Shown in pieces: positions 43,019-47,864 of a stretch of 47,864 bases of DNA. Within the stretch, counting starts at the first letter, position 1. The number at the start of each line of letters is the position of its first letter. Under the pieces are notes generated by a model, which saw only the letters and a list, made by a program, of their open reading frames with translations, was not told the origin of the DNA and ran no database searches. The stretch covers positions 1 to 47,864 of the forward strand of contig JAHYJK010000009.1 in assembly GCA_019429225.1 (NCBI GenBank), given 5' to 3'. This stretch comes from Anaerolineaceae bacterium. GTDB lineage: Bacteria; Chloroflexota; Anaerolineae; Anaerolineales; Anaerolineaceae. Both the position numbers and the translations under genes were made by a program.

Positions 43019-45181
43019 TCATGAACGAAGGCTGAAGAATTTGTATTGGTTTTTTCCCAATTGTTTGGCTCGATACATGGCTGTATCAGCTTTGTTGATC
43101 AGTTCTTCCGTTGTCGTTCCATCCAAAGGATAAATACTGATGCCAATGCTGGTTGTTAACTGGCAAAGGTTGCCATTGCTTCGGTATGGTTCGGCAATTG
43201 AGTTAAGAATTTTTTCAGTAATTGGTTTTACTGCTTCAATGCTGATAATATTCTCCAGCACAAGAATGAACTCGTCTCCTCCAAAACGTGCAACAGTATC
43301 TGCTTCACGGATATTCGCTGAAAGCCGATTGGCAATCTGAATTAATATCTGATCGCCAATCATGTGCCCAAACATATCATTAATCGTCTTAAATCCATCC
43401 AAATCCAGGAAAAACACAGCAACCTTTGTCTGGTTTCTTTTTGCATGCGCAAGTGCATGATTTAATCGATCGTAAAGCAGAGACCGATTGGCGACTCCCG
43501 TCAATTGATCATGGGTAGAAAGATACTCCAGAAAAGATTCATTATTTTTACGTTCGGTAATATCGATTATAGAGACAAAGATTTTTTCCCAGGTTTCTTC
43601 ATATCCTGGTGCGATCGATAAGCGCAAAACAGTATAAATATTATTGCCCTGGAAATCTTTGTAATGGATTTCGCCAATCCATTGATTTTCACCTTCTGCC
43701 AGAGAAGCATAAATCGCACCATTGGTTGGAACAGATTCTGGAAGAATTATATTTTGGATATTACCAATCAAATCTTTTTTGGAAGCTGCAAGGAATAACT
43801 TTATGGTGGCTTGGTTAACATTGATTACTTTGATCTTTTCCATTAATTGACTTACGATGTCCTGATTAGATGAAAAGAATTCCTGAAAATTTTTCACCCC
43901 CATTGATTTAAAGCGATCAATTTCAATTTTAATTGAACTGAAATCTTCTTCCCACAATGAAATAGGGGAGTCTTCAAACAAACTACGATAGCGCATTTCA
44001 CTTTCATGTAAGATTTTCTCAGCTTTGAATTGGTCTGAAATATCCCGATAAAGTCCTAAAACTCCAACCTTTTCATTATTTACAAATACAGGTACACCTA
44101 AAATTTCTACATGAACTCGACCACCGTCTTTTTGTTTACGAATGCCAACATCTGAAATTCTTATGCTATTCAATGCTTTTTCAGTTAAGGCTTTTGCTGC
44201 ACAAAATTGATCCTCAGGTGCGATTAATGAGTCCAATTCTTGGGATAATGCTTCATTCTGAGAGTAGCCAAACAACTCCTCAAATGCTGGATTAACGGAT
44301 TGTATTCTTTGATTATTGTCCAAGGTCACGGTTGCGATGGGGTTATTAATTACCAGGGAACGAAAATATTCTGCCTGATATTGAAATGCATGAGTTCTTT
44401 CTGAAATGGTTTTCTCCAATTCTTCTTTGTGAACCTGTAGGGCTAAATTAGCAGATTCCAACGCTTCTTTTGTAGCAATAGCATCCAAAATATTCCTGGA
44501 AAGAAGGAAGGCAACCAGTCCTATGACGATTAAGAAACCTACTTCTAAAATGTAGATTGAGTTAATGATTCCAACGCCCATTAAAGTATCATTAACAATG
44601 GCAATAAAAATAATCATCGTAGAAAGAAATAAAGGATGCCTGAACTTATTTTTCTGTCCCCGAAATTGCTGAATAACCAGAATTGTGATGATAAAGAAAG
44701 AAATTACACCTATACCGAAAGTGAATTGTGTGATGATCCCTGGGAGGCTTTCATTAATAATCTGCATATTACCAAAAAAGTTGATCAGGTGAAAATTACT
44801 TTTTCTAAGATTCCAAACAAGTGGCTGGAAAATAAATAATTGGGGGCTTATAGCAAGAATTGCCAGGACAATCCACACCCAGAAATATTTCTTCCAGAAA
44901 GCTACATTGAGATAGTGAATGACGAAATAGAAAAAGGATAAGATAAATAAAATTATTGATGCAATCTGCATCCTTTGAGATAAATTTGCTTCGATCAGCG
45001 TGGATGAATTATATAGCTCAGTGGTGGAAATCCCATATAGCATAACTGCAATGGCAGTGCATCCAAAGGAGATCTGAACTTTATCTATTTTTCTTGTCGA
45101 TGAAATCAATAAAATGAATACGCCTAATGCTCCAGAGATTCCTGTGACGATAATGGGTACGACGGAGAGCAAGGCAATCAT
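43019..45181 (-). CDS. Membrane PAS-GGDEF diguanylate cyclase
   Basis: The 720-residue protein has an N-terminal membrane region of seven or eight helices (1-235), a coiled coil, and a PAS domain (about 270-395, NNPIATVTLDNNQRIQSVNPAFEELFGYS). A second, less typical PAS pair with an insertion follows (about 398-550), then a GGDEF domain. The active site is GGDEF at 634-638, with an RxxD inhibitory site (READ, 625-628). There is no EAL domain. It resembles the other cyclase at 32385-34487 in membrane input but has PAS in place of GAF. Confidence 0.92.
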   Translation of the reverse strand: MIALLSVVPIIVTGISGALGVFILLISSTRKIDKVQISFGCTAIAVMLYGISTTELYNSSTLIEANLSQRMQIASIILFILSFFYFVIHYLNVAFWKKYFWVWIVLAILAISPQLFIFQPLVWNLRKSNFHLINFFGNMQIINESLPGIITQFTFGIGVISFFIITILVIQQFRGQKNKFRHPLFLSTMIIFIAIVNDTLMGVGIINSIYILEVGFLIVIGLVAFLLSRNILDAIATKEALESANLALQVHKEELEKTISERTHAFQYQAEYFRSLVINNPIATVTLDNNQRIQSVNPAFEELFGYSQNEALSQELDSLIAPEDQFCAAKALTEKALNSIRISDVGIRKQKDGGRVHVEILGVPVFVNNEKVGVLGLYRDISDQFKAEKILHESEMRYRSLFEDSPISLWEEDFSSIKIEIDRFKSMGVKNFQEFFSSNQDIVSQLMEKIKVINVNQATIKLFLAASKKDLIGNIQNIILPESVPTNGAIYASLAEGENQWIGEIHYKDFQGNNIYTVLRLSIAPGYEETWEKIFVSIIDITERKNNESFLEYLSTHDQLTGVANRSLLYDRLNHALAHAKRNQTKVAVFFLDLDGFKTINDMFGHMIGDQILIQIANRLSANIREADTVARFGGDEFILVLENIISIEAVKPITEKILNSIAEPYRSNGNLCQLTTSIGISIYPLDGTTTEELINKADTAMYRAKQLGKNQYKFFSLRS

Positions 45182-45388
45182 AAAAATATTTCCCGCGAGA
45201 TTTTATATTGATTATGGTAAAAAATTATGCCCATGTAAAAACTTTCTTAATTATACAATACAGAGAAATTTCGAAATCCATACTCAATTAATGAAAATGT
45301 AAAGTGATTGATCAGATTAAGGCTTGATTGAAAGTTTATTGAGAGTTCAATTTGGATCTCATTGACTATCTTTGCTGTTTAAATAGGA

Positions 45389-45421
45389 AAACAGGTCTCT
45401 GATTGTTCAGAAGACCTGTTT
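45389..45421 (-). terminator. Terminator of pepF
   Basis: AAACAGGTCT (45389-45398) and AGACCTGTTT (45412-45421) form a 10-bp stem with a 13-base loop. On the minus strand it is followed by a short T-run. It lies 22 bases after the pepF stop codon. Confidence 0.8.
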
Positions 45422-45443
45422 GCTTAGTAGGTTAAAAAACGGA

Positions 45444-47249
45444 TTAGATCTCAATGTATCGGTTGACACGCTGCTCAACAATCTTCAGGGATCCTTCCCA
45501 GAATGCCTTGTCACGAATATTGATACCGAACCGATGCGCTAATTCTGCAGCTGAACCCAGTCCAGTACTGGAAAGCAAATCTTTGTATTCAGGAATGAAG
45601 GAATCCCCCCTCTCCTGATAGATGGCATACAAACCGGTACCAAACATTAAACCGAATGCATATGGGAAATTATAAAATGAAAGATGAGCTGAATAGTAGT
45701 GCGGTTTCCATGTCCACATGTATTTATGCAGGTAATTTTCATCCAGACCATCGCCATATGTGGCTTTTTGTGCTCGTTCCATGATGTCACAAAATTCTTC
45801 TGCGGATAGATCCGATTTAACCCGGCGTTCAAAGACTTCTTTCTCAAAAAGATAGCGGGAGTAAATATCAACAATTACCTGTGAATCGCCATTCAGCATA
45901 CCTTCAAGGATGGCTAATTCTTCTTCTTTGCTTTTCACCTGTTTGAGGGAGGCATTTGAAATGATTGTTTCACACATAATCGATGCAGTTTCAGCCATGG
46001 TCATGGGCGTACGTTGTTGCAATTGGGTGCGATTCGCTTTTTCCATACAATCATTATGAAAGCCGTGGCCAATTTCATGTGCCAGCGTTGAAACCTGATC
46101 CAGCGATCCATCAAAATTACTGAGAATGCGGGATTCTCCGGTTCCTGGAATATCCATACAGAATGCTCCCCCCATTTTGCCTTCGCGTTGTTCTGCATCG
46201 ATCCAGTTGTTATCAAACGCACGCGCTGCAAAATCAGCAAGATCTGGAGAGAATTTTGTAAAATGGTCCAGAATAAATTCTCGTGCTTCCAGGAAGCTAA
46301 ATTTGGTGTCCGATTGACCGACCGGAGCAAAAAGATTCCACCAGGGCAATTTTTCCTGGCCGAAGCGTTTTGCCTTTGCCTGAAAATATCGCCTGAACAT
46401 GGGGAAAGAGTCCTGCATGGCAGAAAGCATCGCTTCAAGGGTTTCACGATCAATTCTGGCCATGTCGAGGGAACTTTCAACCGCGTCTTTACGGCCTCTT
46501 TTCTTGTTGAGGGTGATCACAGTGCCTTTAATGCCATTCAGCGCTGCAGCCAATGGTTCTTCGACCGATTTCCAGGCCTGCATTTCCTTTTCATACCCTT
46601 TTTTGCGAACTTCTTCTACAGGATGAGAACGCAAATTAATCAGAGCAGGACCGGGCAATTTCTTTACTTCACCTTCAATTTCCATTTCCACTGACAATTG
46701 GGAAGTGATGACACCCTGTAATTTCTCCCATCCGGAGGCACCACTTAAATTCAGCTCAGATGCGAGTTCTTCTTCTGCCTGGCTCATCAGAAATTGGCTG
46801 AAGTGGATGATTTCTTTCAAAGCAAATTCATGGTCGGCGACCGTTCCACCCAAAGAAATGATCTCATCCATCTTGGTGCTGATCTTTGATAGCCAATTTT
46901 TGAAGACCACATCCTGGTTTTCGAGACGTACGCCCAATTGTTCATATTCCGACATCAGGCGGGTAGCCAATTTGTTGTATGAATCAGTACTGATGAAACT
47001 GTAAATGAAATTGGCCACTTTTCCCACATGTGTTATTGTGAAATTGAGGGTATTTACATACTCTGATAAAGCCTCATTCAGCACTCGTGGATCAGTTTCA
47101 GGTGTAAGGGGAGCTAATTTTTGATGAAAGCAGGACACTAATTCGTCAATTACGTTTGATGTGCCTGAAAATGCCTGCTTAAATTCTTCTGATTCGAGAC
47201 CAGGAAATATATTGGAAAGATCCCAGCGGGTTGGTTGATCATTACTCAT
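45444..47249 (-). CDS. pepF: Oligoendopeptidase F, M3 family
   Basis: This 601-residue cytoplasmic zinc peptidase has HEIGH at 391-395 and the downstream Glu in MAETASIMCET. The N-terminal helical domain and the C-terminal FPYAFGLMFGTGLY and GSAAELAHRFGI segments match PepF. It degrades peptides of roughly 7-17 residues. AGAGGA precedes the ATG. It is a single gene closed by a terminator. Confidence 0.95.
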   Translation of the reverse strand: MSNDQPTRWDLSNIFPGLESEEFKQAFSGTSNVIDELVSCFHQKLAPLTPETDPRVLNEALSEYVNTLNFTITHVGKVANFIYSFISTDSYNKLATRLMSEYEQLGVRLENQDVVFKNWLSKISTKMDEIISLGGTVADHEFALKEIIHFSQFLMSQAEEELASELNLSGASGWEKLQGVITSQLSVEMEIEGEVKKLPGPALINLRSHPVEEVRKKGYEKEMQAWKSVEEPLAAALNGIKGTVITLNKKRGRKDAVESSLDMARIDRETLEAMLSAMQDSFPMFRRYFQAKAKRFGQEKLPWWNLFAPVGQSDTKFSFLEAREFILDHFTKFSPDLADFAARAFDNNWIDAEQREGKMGGAFCMDIPGTGESRILSNFDGSLDQVSTLAHEIGHGFHNDCMEKANRTQLQQRTPMTMAETASIMCETIISNASLKQVKSKEEELAILEGMLNGDSQVIVDIYSRYLFEKEVFERRVKSDLSAEEFCDIMERAQKATYGDGLDENYLHKYMWTWKPHYYSAHLSFYNFPYAFGLMFGTGLYAIYQERGDSFIPEYKDLLSSTGLGSAAELAHRFGINIRDKAFWEGSLKIVEQRVNRYIEI

Positions 47250-47319
47250 GTGTTCCTCTTTTCATTTATGTGTTAATTTTCAAAATTTTTATTTGGGTTA
47301 CCAAAAATTATACATCTAC

Positions 47320-47864
47320 TTAATGATGATGCGACTGTTCCCATTGATTATCAGGGCCGAAATATTTCTGGATCCAAGGATATTTTTGATGACGGGTGGC
47401 CAATAATGCAGCCAATGCAGTTGTAATCGGAATGGATATGAATAAACCAATCGATCCAACCAACGTTCTCACAATTTCTTCTGCAATAAAGCTGATATTG
47501 ATTAACATAGCTGGATCCTGATTACTGATTGAAAATAACAGCAACATCGGTAACGAAGCACCAGCATATGCAAGCACCAGCGTGTTTACAGTAGCTGCAG
47601 CATGATCTTTGCCAATATTCATGGCACGTTTGAACAGAAATCTAAAACTTAAAGATGAATTAGCAGCAAATAATTCGAAGACAGCTGATGCCTGGCTGAT
47701 GACCAGATCATCCAGCACACCCAGGGCACCGATTAACATTCCAGCCAATAACAAGCCTTTTATGTTTATTGTTTGTGTCGACATTTGTGAGAGAAAAAGC
47801 GCGTTCTCATCTCCATAACCAGTCAGTCGGGTAAAATCAACAAAATAGCTGGATAACAAACCCG
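47320..47864 (-). CDS. YibE/F-like membrane protein, 5' end cut by window edge
   Basis: The frame is open to the window end, so the N-terminus is missing. About 180 C-terminal residues are visible. Helices such as GLLLAGMLIGALGVLDDLVISQASAVFEL, SFRFLFKRAMNIGKDHAAATVNTLVLAYAGASLPMLL and the later TLVGSIGLFISIPITTALAALL match the YibE/F family of polytopic membrane proteins of unknown function. The stretch ends QSHHH, which might bind metal but is short. The leucine at 47859 is internal, not a start. Confidence 0.85.
   Translation of the reverse strand, partial: GLLSSYFVDFTRLTGYGDENALFLSQMSTQTINIKGLLLAGMLIGALGVLDDLVISQASAVFELFAANSSLSFRFLFKRAMNIGKDHAAATVNTLVLAYAGASLPMLLLFSISNQDPAMLINISFIAEEIVRTLVGSIGLFISIPITTALAALLATRHQKYPWIQKYFGPDNQWEQSHHH

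Noticed and set aside
1-47864. tRNA, rRNA or CRISPR loci
   Set aside because: Reading the intergenic regions showed no cloverleaf-like segments, no conserved rRNA blocks and no regularly spaced repeats.

Overview
The window looks like ordinary chromosome from a moderately AT-rich bacterium. My best guess is Chloroflexota, class Anaerolineae. This is inferred from the gene mix: sortase and LytR-CpsA-Psr protein with no outer-membrane genes, DUF2089 and YvlB-like pair, FmdB zinc ribbon with a long acidic Gly-rich tail, several zinc-ribbon membrane proteins, and GGDEF proteins with polytopic membrane sensors. No phylogenetic marker was tested. I see no rRNA, tRNA, CRISPR array, insertion sequence or phage gene. 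Most of the window is short operons closed by good intrinsic terminators.

Layout. 1-2932 (-): MacA/MacB-type exporter operon, its permease cut by the window edge. 3230-4492 (+): secreted HEWVH-motif protein, then fmdB (-). 5129-6528 (+): guanylate kinase overlapping a rhomboid protease. 6639-8741 (-): GT-C-like membrane protein. 9275-10297 (+): fatty acid desaturase. 10366-11184 (-): DUF2089 regulator plus YvlB/LiaX-like partner. 11482-11973 (+): SixA phosphatase.

12155-18725 is an RNA-modification island: rsmI, a YhhQ-type queuosine-precursor transporter, rsmE, and a minus-strand operon tgt / Rmt-like 1 / Rmt-like 2 / RsmF-like. The two overlapping Rmt-like genes resemble the 16S rRNA G1405-N7 methyltransferases (RmtB/ArmA/FmrO family) known for aminoglycoside resistance. 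The second is divergent at its conserved motifs, and the tgt has an unusual substrate-loop sequence. Upstream are LysE and GNAT genes. 20169-22379 (+): thioredoxin and an S9 peptidase.

22462-24951 (-) holds AlaX and a prolyl-tRNA-synthetase-like protein. The latter keeps its editing and anticodon-binding domains, but its class II motifs 2 and 3 and its substrate-binding loops are degraded. Together they look like a tRNA mischarging clean-up pair. 25097-28780 (-) is an NMT1/THI5-type ABC importer. It is headed by an IclR-type regulator fused to a PNPOx-like split barrel, with a 42-bp near-perfect palindrome ending 3 nt before its start codon.

28903-32302: small membrane protein, sortase, membrane zinc-ribbon protein, signal peptidase I and a YgiT-type zinc finger. 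32385-34487: 7TM-PAS-GAF-GGDEF cyclase. 34589-36401: PIG-L deacetylase and LCP protein. 36569-39546: csoR-copZ-copA copper operon with a clear promoter and operator. Then an LRR protein, class II aldolase, dynamin-like GTPase, a second GGDEF protein, oligoendopeptidase F and a 5'-truncated YibE/F-like protein. The most novel points are the tandem Rmt-like pair, the ProRS-like/AlaX module, and the IclR-PNPOx regulator with its palindrome.
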